A stretch of DNA of 6,764 nt from Bacteroidota bacterium. Lineage in GTDB: Bacteria > Zhuqueibacterota > JdFR-76 > DREG01. Shown one piece after another: positions 1-5,535 of this stretch. A program made the position numbers and the translations under genes. The DNA lies in contig JAUXJX010000110.1 in assembly GCA_030624545.1 (NCBI GenBank), positions 1 through 6,764 on the forward strand, in the 5' to 3' direction. Each line of letters begins with the position of its first letter. The first letter of the stretch is position 1. Below the pieces are notes generated by a model. That model was not told where the DNA came from and did not search any database. It saw nothing but the letters and a program-made list of their open reading frames with translations.

Positions 1-311
1 ATGGCAGCTACAACCGGCTTGGGAAAGCTTGCCAATCTACTCAGAAGTTGATTTCCCTTACGGCTGATCTCTTCCGCTTTTCCCGCCTGGGTAATCTTCA
101 GGAATTCTTCGATATCGGCGCCTGCAATGAAATTGTCCTTCTTTTTGCTGATCAAGACGATCGCTTTAACTTCATCATCCTTTTCGAGTTCATCAAAAAG
201 CCTGCTGAATTCCTCAATCAGGTCGAATGAAATCTTGTTGATTGTCTCGTTGGGCTGGTCCAGCCAAACAACGGCTACTCCGCCATCCTTCTCCAAATAA
301 GTAAATGACAT
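1..311 (-). CDS. fadJ: FadJ-like 3-hydroxyacyl-CoA dehydrogenase/enoyl-CoA hydratase, N-terminal part only
   Basis: The first 103 codons of a minus-strand gene that continues beyond the left edge. The product begins MSFTYLEKDGGVAVVWLDQP and carries the enoyl-CoA hydratase (crotonase) signature: FIAGADI at residues 61-67, which forms the oxyanion-hole region, and FPKPVVAA at 96-103. This start resembles the alpha subunit of the fatty-acid oxidation complex (FadJ/FadB, mitochondrial HADHA), in which an N-terminal hydratase domain is followed by an NAD-dependent 3-hydroxyacyl-CoA dehydrogenase. The catalytic glutamates and the dehydrogenase half would lie outside the window, so a stand-alone hydratase cannot be excluded from this piece. 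The fadI-like thiolase gene lies 68 bases upstream on the same strand, the usual fadIJ order, which favours the large multifunctional form. The ATG at 309-311 has GGAG ten bases upstream. It would hydrate and oxidise enoyl-CoA in the cytoplasm. Confidence 0.85.
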   Translation of the reverse strand, partial: MSFTYLEKDGGVAVVWLDQPNETINKISFDLIEEFSRLFDELEKDDEVKAIVLISKKKDNFIAGADIEEFLKITQAGKAEEISRKGNQLLSRLASFPKPVVAA

Positions 312-379
312 CCTGTTGTCTCTCCGATTTATGGTCTCATTCGGTGCGTGAATTTCAGATCAAGTCATCGGTCCCGTGG

Positions 380-1681
380 TTAATTCAATCTTTCCATGAT
401 AATCGCATTGCCGACGGCGCCCGCCGCGCAAGAGGCCACCAGGGCGAATTGGCCGTCTTCCCTGATGAGACGGTTCGCCGCCGTTGTGACAAGCCTGGCC
501 CCGGTAGCGCCAAAAGGATGCCCAAGCGAGAGCGAACCGCCAAGGGTATTGAATTCATCCATCGGTATTTCACCGACCTTTTCCTCTTTCCCCAGGTTCT
601 CCTTGGCAAATTGATCGGAATTCAGGCACTTCAAATTGGCGACAATTTGGGCAGCGAACGCTTCGTGGAACTCAAAAACCCGAATGTCTTTAAGCCCCAT
701 CCCGGTTTGATCCAGGACCTTGGGCGTGGAATATGCCGGTCCCAGGAGCAGTTCATCCTTTGGGTCTTGCGCAGTATAGGCGTAGGCTGTAATTGCTGCC
801 TTTGGTTTGTATCCCAGCGCCATGGCACGTTCTTCAGACATCAGCAAAACTGCGGCAGCTCCATCGGTTAGGAAAGATGAATTGGCCGCAGTTAAGGTTC
901 CGTAGGGTTTCACAAAGGCCGGATTCAGTTTCTGCAATTTCTCCAATGTGGAGTCAGCGCGTGGGCCGTTATCTGTACTTATGTTCTCGAATTTGGGTGG
1001 TACTCGAACCGGCACGATTTCGCCATCAAAGAGCCCGTCTTCTGCAGCCTTTGCCGCCGCCAGATGGGATCGAAGTGCATATTGATCCTGTTCTTCCCGC
1101 GTGACGCCCAGTCGCGCCGCGAGCCTATCGCAATCCTGTCCCATGGTTCTACCTGTCGAAAATTCAGAAACTGACGGAATTTCCGGGAGCAGATCCCGAA
1201 AACGAAGACCTTTGAGGAATTTTAAGTAGTCCAGGGGGCCCTTGTATTTCTGGGATGCGATAAGCTTATCACGAAATTTTTTTCTGTAGCGGATTGGAAT
1301 ATCGGACATGCTTTCGGTTCCGCCTGCGATGACAATATCAGCCTGGCCCGACTGAATCAAATCGGCCGCGTTCGTGATGGCCTGGTTTGAGGAGATACAT
1401 GCCAATGTCACGGTATAGGCAGGAATGTGATCGGGAAGACCCGCCCCCAGTGCTGATTCGCGTGCCACATTGCTGGTCTGGAGGCTGGAAATGACCGTGC
1501 CCATGATTACCCTGTCGACTTCCTTCTTCTCAATGCTCGTCTTTTCCAGCAAGGCTTTGATGGCGAGCCGGCCCAAATCATATGAAGTTTGGTCGCGGTA
1601 CTCCGTATTCGCCCGCATAAAGGGAATGCGGCAACCGTCTATCAGAACCGGCCTCCGGCCGTTGTTTGCGGATGATTTCAT
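380..1681 (-). CDS. fadI: Acetyl-CoA C-acyltransferase (3-ketoacyl-CoA thiolase), FadI/HADHB type
   Basis: A complete 433-residue thiolase, close to the roughly 436 residues of E. coli FadI. It performs the last step of beta-oxidation, cleaving 3-ketoacyl-CoA with CoA to acetyl-CoA and a shortened acyl-CoA. All expected catalytic residues are visible: nucleophile Cys95 in VTLACISSNQ, His339 in FEFHEAF, His388 in GGSLSLGHPFGATG and Cys418 in ASCAAGAVGN. The lid region DYLKFLKGLRFRDLLPEIPS (151-170) and ANSSFLTDGA (266-275) resemble the mitochondrial trifunctional-protein beta subunit more than the short-chain acetoacetyl-CoA thiolases, so partnership with the FadJ-like alpha subunit downstream is expected. 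The ATG at 1679-1681 is chosen because AAGGAG lies nine bases upstream and the protein start fits the family. Transcription probably comes from the promoter at 1747-1775. An acetyl-CoA acetyltransferase of the same superfamily is the alternative, less likely given the lid motif and the neighbour. Confidence 0.94.
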   Translation of the reverse strand: MKSSANNGRRPVLIDGCRIPFMRANTEYRDQTSYDLGRLAIKALLEKTSIEKKEVDRVIMGTVISSLQTSNVARESALGAGLPDHIPAYTVTLACISSNQAITNAADLIQSGQADIVIAGGTESMSDIPIRYRKKFRDKLIASQKYKGPLDYLKFLKGLRFRDLLPEIPSVSEFSTGRTMGQDCDRLAARLGVTREEQDQYALRSHLAAAKAAEDGLFDGEIVPVRVPPKFENISTDNGPRADSTLEKLQKLNPAFVKPYGTLTAANSSFLTDGAAAVLLMSEERAMALGYKPKAAITAYAYTAQDPKDELLLGPAYSTPKVLDQTGMGLKDIRVFEFHEAFAAQIVANLKCLNSDQFAKENLGKEEKVGEIPMDEFNTLGGSLSLGHPFGATGARLVTTAANRLIREDGQFALVASCAAGAVGNAIIMERLN

Positions 1682-1690
1682 CAGTACTCT

Positions 1691-1696
1691 CTCCTT
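1691..1696 (-). promoter_or_regulatory. Shine-Dalgarno of fadI
   Basis: Read on the minus strand this is AAGGAG, nine bases before the ATG at 1681. It is a strong ribosome binding site and fixes the thiolase start. Confidence 0.75.
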
Positions 1697-1746
1697 GAGA
1701 ATGTGCGGCTCCTATTGAGGCATATGACCAACTGACATCAACATAC

Positions 1747-1775
1747 AATATATGACCAGGAATAAGACTTTTCAA
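1747..1775 (-). promoter_or_regulatory. Predicted sigma70-type promoter of the fadIJ operon
   Basis: On the minus strand TTGAAA (1775-1770) is followed by a 17-base spacer and TATATT (1752-1747), each matching five of six consensus positions with ideal spacing. Transcription would start near 1740, giving a leader of about 58 bases before the fadI ATG. The motif ATATGACCA occurs twice nearby, at 1750-1758 overlapping the -10 box and at 1722-1730 in the leader, and TGACCA occurs inverted at 1797-1802. These may be operator half-sites for a fatty-acid-responsive regulator. That is inference, because no regulator gene is in the window. Confidence 0.6.
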
Positions 1776-1823
1776 TTTGCCTTTGGCTTACTCCGCTGGT
1801 CAGTTATTTTTATTCATGAACGC

Positions 1824-1852
1824 CGGCTGTAGACACTCGGTGTCACACGCCG
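1824..1852. repeat. Bulged inverted repeat (12-bp stem)
   Basis: CGGC-TGT-A-GACAC, then loop TCG, then GTGTC-ACA-C-GCCG. All 12 pairs are Watson-Crick and are interrupted by one bulged A (1831) and one bulged C (1848). The central 13 bases (1832-1844) are a perfect dyad. No T-run follows on either strand, so it is not an intrinsic terminator. It lies about 50 bp upstream of the fadI -35 box and upstream of the plus-strand TATAAT at 1929, and could be a protein operator. Confidence 0.55.
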
Positions 1853-1904
1853 TAAAGAAGTGGCTATTAAGGGGGTTTAAGAGAAAATGAATAGCCCCGT
1901 CCAT

Positions 1905-1934
1905 TTGTCGGGCTTGGCCCCTTATGCATATAAT
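1905..1934 (+). promoter_or_regulatory. Possible plus-strand promoter without an adjacent gene
   Basis: A perfect TATAAT at 1929-1934 is preceded by TTGTCG (1905-1910), which matches four of six -35 positions, with an 18-base spacer. It would start a transcript near 1941. The next plus-strand coding sequence begins at 2374, beyond the terminator at 2146-2178, so the promoter would serve a short non-coding transcript. In AT-rich DNA a chance TATAAT is not rare. Confidence 0.35.
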
Positions 1935-2017
1935 AGATTTTCGTTCAGTGCCTTTGTGGCAGAATTATGTGAATAATGCAGACTATTTAATCAAATGTTT
2001 AAATTTCAATTTTTTGA

Positions 2018-2060
2018 TATGGAATTTTTCAACTTATTTCCGATAAGTAAGCAAAAGAAT
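2018..2060. repeat. Imperfect direct repeat, copy A
   Basis: Begins TATGGAATTTT and ends TAAGCAA..GAAT, as does copy B at 2256-2300. By-eye identity is roughly 70% with small indels. It contains the dyad ACTTAT-TTCCG-ATAAGT. AT richness makes part of the similarity expected by chance. Confidence 0.4.
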
Positions 2061-2145
2061 GGAAGGCTCAACGGAGGTGGACCAGTTTGCACATGTGAAG
2101 GATAATCATAAGTCTTGAGTTTAGGGGGTGATGAGGGGCACAGCT

Positions 2146-2178
2146 AAAGCGGCGGCAAGTTTTGTCGCCGCTTTTTTT
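2146..2178 (+). terminator. Strong rho-independent terminator
   Basis: AAAGCGGCGGCAA (2146-2158), loop GTT, then TTGTCGCCGCTTT (2162-2174) form a 13-bp stem with one G-U pair. Seven T follow from 2172 to 2178. Direction is plus only, since the other side offers just three T on the minus strand. It separates whatever is transcribed upstream from the pcm-like gene at 2374. Confidence 0.85.
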
Positions 2179-2255
2179 GAATGATAATCCGGCATCTTTC
2201 CTGGTGTATGTTCCCACTGACAAATAGTAGATCAAATCCGAATAGCCTATTTCTG

Positions 2256-2300
2256 TATGGAATTTTCTCAATAATACCCGTATTTTCTAAGCAACTGAAT
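2256..2300. repeat. Imperfect direct repeat, copy B
   Basis: Second copy of the repeat at 2018-2060, offset by 238 bases and lying just upstream of the pcm-like gene. It carries its own dyad AATAC-CC-GTATT (2273-2284) at the same relative place as the different dyad in copy A. Confidence 0.4.
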
Positions 2301-2373
2301 AGTAATGCTGGTATCACTCAGACCGCTCTCCCATAAATAGCTAAACAGTCGGCACTCAAAGGTCCAAGATGAT

Positions 2374-3093
2374 TTGCAGGCTGTTGCCATTGCACGGGTT
2401 TTGATGGGCAATATAATAATAAGCCTGATCATTCTTTTTTGCGGCTCTTCCCACCTAGACGATCCTTACGAGGCGCTGCGCGAGAACATGGTATTGACTC
2501 AAATGGCACGCCGCGGAATAAGCGATGAAGCAACGCTCAAGGCCATGCGAACCGTAAAGCGGCATCTTTTCGTGCCACAAAAATACATCGGCAATGCGTA
2601 TGATGACGGGCCCCTCCCAATCGGCTATGGGCAAACCATTCCCCAACCTTTCATGGTCGCCTATATGACGCAGATAATTGAGCCAGAGCCAAACTTCAAG
2701 GTGCTTGAAATCGGTTCCGGTTCGGGTTACCAGGCTGCAGTTTTGGCAGAAATAATCGACACTGTTTACACCATAGAAATCATCCCGGAACTTGGCGAAC
2801 GCGCAGCTGCCAGATGGGAAAACCTGGGATATGAAAATGTCGAGTCAAAAATCGCTGATGGGTATTACGGCTGGGAAGAGCATGCTCCGTTCGATGCGAT
2901 CATGGTCACGGCTGCAGCCGAGTACATCCCGCCGCCGCTCGTCGCCCAATTGAAAGACGGTGGTAAGATGGTGATTCCGGTCGGTTCCCCGTTTCTAACC
3001 CAGGTGCTGATGCTGGTCGAAAAGAATGGAGACAAAATAACGACCAGACGTTTGATGCCGGTTCGTTTTGTGCCCTTCCGCCGGAGCAATTGA
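2374..3093 (+). CDS. pcm: Protein-L-isoaspartate O-methyltransferase (PIMT), with N-terminal export or anchor segment
   Basis: PIMT transfers a methyl group from S-adenosylmethionine to the carboxyl of isoaspartyl residues in damaged proteins, starting their repair. The family pattern is clear: PIGYGQTIPQPFMVA (82-96), SAM-binding motif I VLEIGSGSGYQ (110-120), acidic post-I VYTIEI (131-136), and FDAIMVTAAAEYIPPPLV (173-190) followed by LKDGGKMVIPVG. Residue 90 is Pro where most relatives have Ser. The first 30 or so residues are extra compared with cytosolic Pcm and contain a hydrophobic run (V9-C23) with Arg8 before and Asp-Asp after it, suggesting a signal peptide or inside-out anchor. Cys23 lies in ILFC, not a canonical lipobox. 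The start is uncertain: TTG at 2374 gives 239 residues, whereas ATG at 2404 gives 229 residues and loses Arg8. AAAGGT at 2358-2363 could serve TTG. A large membrane protein gene follows after 46 bases, probably in one operon. Confidence 0.88.
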   Translation: MQAVAIARVLMGNIIISLIILFCGSSHLDDPYEALRENMVLTQMARRGISDEATLKAMRTVKRHLFVPQKYIGNAYDDGPLPIGYGQTIPQPFMVAYMTQIIEPEPNFKVLEIGSGSGYQAAVLAEIIDTVYTIEIIPELGERAAARWENLGYENVESKIADGYYGWEEHAPFDAIMVTAAAEYIPPPLVAQLKDGGKMVIPVGSPFLTQVLMLVEKNGDKITTRRLMPVRFVPFRRSN

Positions 3094-3096
3094 AGG

Positions 3097-3134
3097 CTGA
3101 CTTCTGACCCCTGGCCCCTGATTCCTGACTGCTG
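3097..3134 (+). repeat. Degenerate heptamer tandem repeat (CTGACYC-type)
   Basis: Five consecutive 7-base units CTGACTT, CTGACCC, CTGGCCC, CTGATTC, CTGACTG and a final CTG fill nearly all of the 46-base gap between the pcm-like stop and the next ATG. Such short heptanucleotide tandem repeats are known as intergenic elements in several bacterial groups. Here they occupy the place where a ribosome binding site would be expected. Confidence 0.65.
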
Positions 3135-3139
3135 TAATC

Positions 3140-5521
3140 ATGCCCAACGCTCGCTCCATCCTCATTTCAATCGGCTTCCTCTCCGCGGCAATCATCGCCT
3201 TTCAGTTGGCGATCATGCAAATACTCTCCATCGTGCAGTGGTATCATTTCGCCTATATGGTAATTTCGGTTGCCCTGTTGGGCTTTGGCGCGGCAGGAAC
3301 GTGTCTGTCTATATTCAGAAACAGGCTGCTTGGAAGGTTTGAATTATTTCTTCCGCTATCGATGATTCTCTGCGGAGCGACAATGGCCGTTGTGATCGGC
3401 ATTTCACAATTGTCATTCGTCCGGTTTGATTCCTACCTGTTGTTCGCCGATTATTCTCATGTCTGGCGGCTCCTTCTCACTTATTTGATTTTCTTTATCC
3501 CATTCTTTTTCGGTGCCTTGGCGATCGGACTGGTTTTCGTAAAATTTGTCGGGCAAATCGGCAAATTGTATTTTGCGAATTTACTCGGATCGGGCGCCGG
3601 CGGAGCCGCGGCGCTTGCAGCAATGTGGCTCTTCTCGCCGCAGGAGCTTCCCGCAATTATCTCCATTCTTCCCGTTATTTCAGGCATTATGGTGATGCCT
3701 CGTAAATCCAGATCGCTGCTCATCGCCGTAGCCTTATCCGTAGCGATAATTACCCTCGGCATTACCCATCCGCCGCGATTGATTCTATCAGAATTCAAAA
3801 GCCTGACCAAAACGCTGAATCTTCCCGAGGCGAAAATTACTTTGGCAAGAAGCAGTCCGCACGGACTCCTTCAATTGGTTTCATCGCCGGCCCTGAGATT
3901 TGCCCCCGGCCTCAGCTTGATCTACCAAAATACGGTTCCCGCAAAAAAGGCACTGTTTAACAACGGGGATTGGTTCGGCTCTTTGATCTCCTGGAAGGGA
4001 GCTGACCTCATGGATTACACCACCAGCGCCCTGCCATTTGCGCTGGGTGATAGGAGTAAGGTTTTGGTTCTGGATGCCGGTACGGGAATGGATGTTGCCC
4101 ATGCCGTCGGTGAGGGTGCAAAGGAGATCACAGCGGTCGAGCCCAACTCCGTGTTGATTTCAATATTATTGAACGAATTGGCCGGCGAGATCGACTCGTT
4201 GTTCACTCATCCCTCCGTCACCATCCATAATGTTGCATCACGGACCCATGTCTTGGCGGACACATCCGGATATGATCTGATCTTGCTGCCGACGGTGGGC
4301 GCCTTTGGCGGCACATCCGGTTTATACGCTCTACAAGAACAATACATGCTTACGCGCGAGGCCTTCGTGGAGCTGTGGCAGAGACTCAGGGAGAATGGTG
4401 TGATCAGTATCACCTGCTGGCTGGATTACCCGGTTCGAAATTCGCTAAGAATACTGGCCACACTCGTCGAGGCGCTGAAGGAACAGGGGATAGAGAAACG
4501 GAGTGATCATATCGCCGCCGTTAGAAGTTGGGGCACTATTACCTTCTTGGTCAAAAGATCGCCCCTATCGATGCAAGAAATCCAGCAGATCAGAAGCTTC
4601 TGTGAGCAGATGCTGTTTGATCCTGCCCTCCTTCCCGGCATAGAGCAAGAAGAACGGGAGCAATTCAACAAATTACAGGACGGACGATTGTTGGGTTATC
4701 TGGATGAAATATTGTCTGCGGAAGAAATGGATCTTTATTCTGACTACGATTTTAACATCAAACCGGCCACAGACGAACGCCCCTATTTCTCTCAGTTCAT
4801 ACGCTGGAAGAGTTTGCCCCACTTGTCCGGACTGTTCGGCAGCCAGTCTGTTCCATTTTTTGAAATTGGCTATTTGATCGTTGCCCTTACAATGGTTCAA
4901 ATTTCCCTCGCCGCTATCGTGTTGATCATTTTGCCGCTGTTTCGCATCGGCTGGAAAGGGGGGAACAAGACCTGGACAGTTTTGTACTTCACCGGAATCG
5001 GACTGGGTTACATGTTTGTTGAGATCGTATTTATTCAACGGTTCATCCTCTATTTCGGCAGCCCCATCTATTCGGCGGCCGCCATGATCAGCTCTATGTT
5101 GATCTGCTCGGGAATAGGAAGCTACCTTTCGGCAAAGTTGGCGCTTGTGGGAAAGGGGCTTCTCGCCGTCCTGACCGTAATCATCCTGTTGCTCGTACTT
5201 TACGCCACTGCGCTGACACCCATTCTTAAGGCGACAATCGTCTGGCCGTTCGGGGCAAAGCTCTTGTTTGCGTTTTTGATCGTGGCCCCACTCTCGTTTT
5301 TTATGGGCTTTCCATTCCCGGTTGGCATCCGCATGTTGGCTGAGAAAAACGAAAATGAAGTTCCCTGGGCATGGGGTATCAACGGCTGTGTGTCTGTAAT
5401 CAGTGCGGTTTTGGCGATGATCGTGGCCGTTGAGCTTGGCTTCCTTTGGGTGATGGTTTTTGCCGCCTTGGCTTATGGATTGCCGTTGGGGGTGAATTGG
5501 AGAGACCTTGCAGGTCTCTAA
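3140..5521 (+). CDS. Polytopic membrane protein with spermidine-synthase-like (SAM-binding fold) domain
   Basis: A 793-residue protein in three parts. Residues 1-210 form about six or seven membrane segments (roughly 11-31, 37-58, 68-90, 109-135, 146-164, 171-186, 192-210). Residues 225-475 form a Rossmann methyltransferase/spermidine-synthase-like domain, with VLVLDAGTGMDVA (308-320) as glycine loop, TAVEPN (331-336) as acidic post-I site and GTSGLYALQEQYML (391-404) matching the LFxxEFY region of spermidine synthases. Residues 575-780 carry about seven more membrane segments, with the family-typical GLGYMFVEIVFIQRFILYFG, FPFPVGIRML and PWAWGINGCVSV. The catalytic Asp-x-x-Asp-Pro stretch of true spermidine synthases appears as LLPTVGAF (382-389), so aminopropyl transfer is doubtful and the substrate is unknown. 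ATG 3140 is the first usable start after an in-frame stop at 3119-3121. No Shine-Dalgarno is visible, and coupling to the upstream gene is possible. The last residues RDLAGL are encoded by the palindrome at 5503-5535. Confidence 0.85.
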   Translation: MPNARSILISIGFLSAAIIAFQLAIMQILSIVQWYHFAYMVISVALLGFGAAGTCLSIFRNRLLGRFELFLPLSMILCGATMAVVIGISQLSFVRFDSYLLFADYSHVWRLLLTYLIFFIPFFFGALAIGLVFVKFVGQIGKLYFANLLGSGAGGAAALAAMWLFSPQELPAIISILPVISGIMVMPRKSRSLLIAVALSVAIITLGITHPPRLILSEFKSLTKTLNLPEAKITLARSSPHGLLQLVSSPALRFAPGLSLIYQNTVPAKKALFNNGDWFGSLISWKGADLMDYTTSALPFALGDRSKVLVLDAGTGMDVAHAVGEGAKEITAVEPNSVLISILLNELAGEIDSLFTHPSVTIHNVASRTHVLADTSGYDLILLPTVGAFGGTSGLYALQEQYMLTREAFVELWQRLRENGVISITCWLDYPVRNSLRILATLVEALKEQGIEKRSDHIAAVRSWGTITFLVKRSPLSMQEIQQIRSFCEQMLFDPALLPGIEQEEREQFNKLQDGRLLGYLDEILSAEEMDLYSDYDFNIKPATDERPYFSQFIRWKSLPHLSGLFGSQSVPFFEIGYLIVALTMVQISLAAIVLIILPLFRIGWKGGNKTWTVLYFTGIGLGYMFVEIVFIQRFILYFGSPIYSAAAMISSMLICSGIGSYLSAKLALVGKGLLAVLTVIILLLVLYATALTPILKATIVWPFGAKLLFAFLIVAPLSFFMGFPFPVGIRMLAEKNENEVPWAWGINGCVSVISAVLAMIVAVELGFLWVMVFAALAYGLPLGVNWRDLAGL

Positions 5522-5535
5522 AACCTGCGAGGTCT
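5503..5535. repeat. REP-like palindrome at the convergent gene junction
   Basis: AGACCTTGCAGGT (5503-5515), loop CTCTAAA, then ACCTGCGAGGTCT (5523-5535). This is a 13-bp stem with a single T-G mismatch that becomes a G-U pair in RNA. The left arm encodes the last codons of the membrane protein. Its TAA lies at 5519-5521 in the loop and over the spacer edge, and the TAG stop of the minus-strand gene (5536-5534) overlaps the right end. No T-run follows on either side, so it resembles a dispersed REP-type element more than a classical terminator, although it may stop or stabilise both transcripts. Confidence 0.7.

Larger units (their letters stand above)
1941..2178 (+). ncRNA. Candidate small RNA of unknown function
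   Basis: This is a proposed transcript of about 238 nt between a predicted start just after TATAAT (1929-1934) and the intrinsic terminator ending in a T-run at 2172-2178. The terminator faces plus and has no plus-strand protein gene upstream in the window, so something non-coding is the simplest user. Inside are a 6-bp hairpin ACTTAT/ATAAGT with loop TTCCG (2032-2048), a GGAGGTGG stretch (2073-2080) and a G-rich stretch (2123-2137). No match to 6S RNA, tmRNA, SRP RNA, RNase P or a riboswitch family was recognised. The 5' end is uncertain, and the RNA could instead be a leader attenuated before pcm. Confidence 0.35.
1682..2373. other. Divergent intergenic region between fadI and the pcm-like gene
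   Basis: A 692-base, AT-rich region without a convincing protein gene on either strand. It contains the fadI promoter, a bulged hairpin (1824-1852), a 7-bp inverted repeat GGCTATT/AATAGCC (1862-1868 and 1890-1896, loop 21), a plus-strand TATAAT element (1929-1934), an intrinsic terminator (2146-2178) and an imperfect direct repeat (2018-2060 and 2256-2300). Only short or unsupported reading frames occur. No known riboswitch class was recognised, and no clear promoter for the pcm-like gene was found between 2179 and 2373. Confidence 0.7.

Noticed and set aside
305..871. Plus-strand 188-codon open frame
   Set aside because: It is antisense to fadI and the start of fadJ, both with full family motifs, and its product resembles no family.
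1995..2105. Plus-strand 36-codon frame (MFKFQFFDMEFF...)
   Set aside because: There is no Shine-Dalgarno and the frame is Phe-rich from AT-rich DNA. It lies in the candidate small RNA, and coding capacity is not supported.
2128..2182. GTG/ATG frame just after AGGGGG that reads through the terminator
   Set aside because: The spacing to the G-rich stretch is too short and the frame is only 16-17 codons, mostly the terminator stem itself.
2068..2271. Minus-strand 67-codon frame starting with TTG
   Set aside because: It runs through the intrinsic terminator hairpin, has no convincing ribosome binding site, and its product shows no family features.
3097..3134. CRISPR-like or attachment-site array
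   Set aside because: The units are only 7 bases, contiguous and degenerate, with no spacers and no cas or integrase gene nearby.
4673..5038. Minus-strand 121-codon frame
   Set aside because: It is antisense inside the membrane-protein gene, whose membrane segments and motifs are intact across this stretch.
5503..5535. Palindrome as an ordinary bidirectional intrinsic terminator
   Set aside because: Neither arm is followed by a T-run in its direction. A REP-like repeat fits better, though partial termination cannot be excluded.
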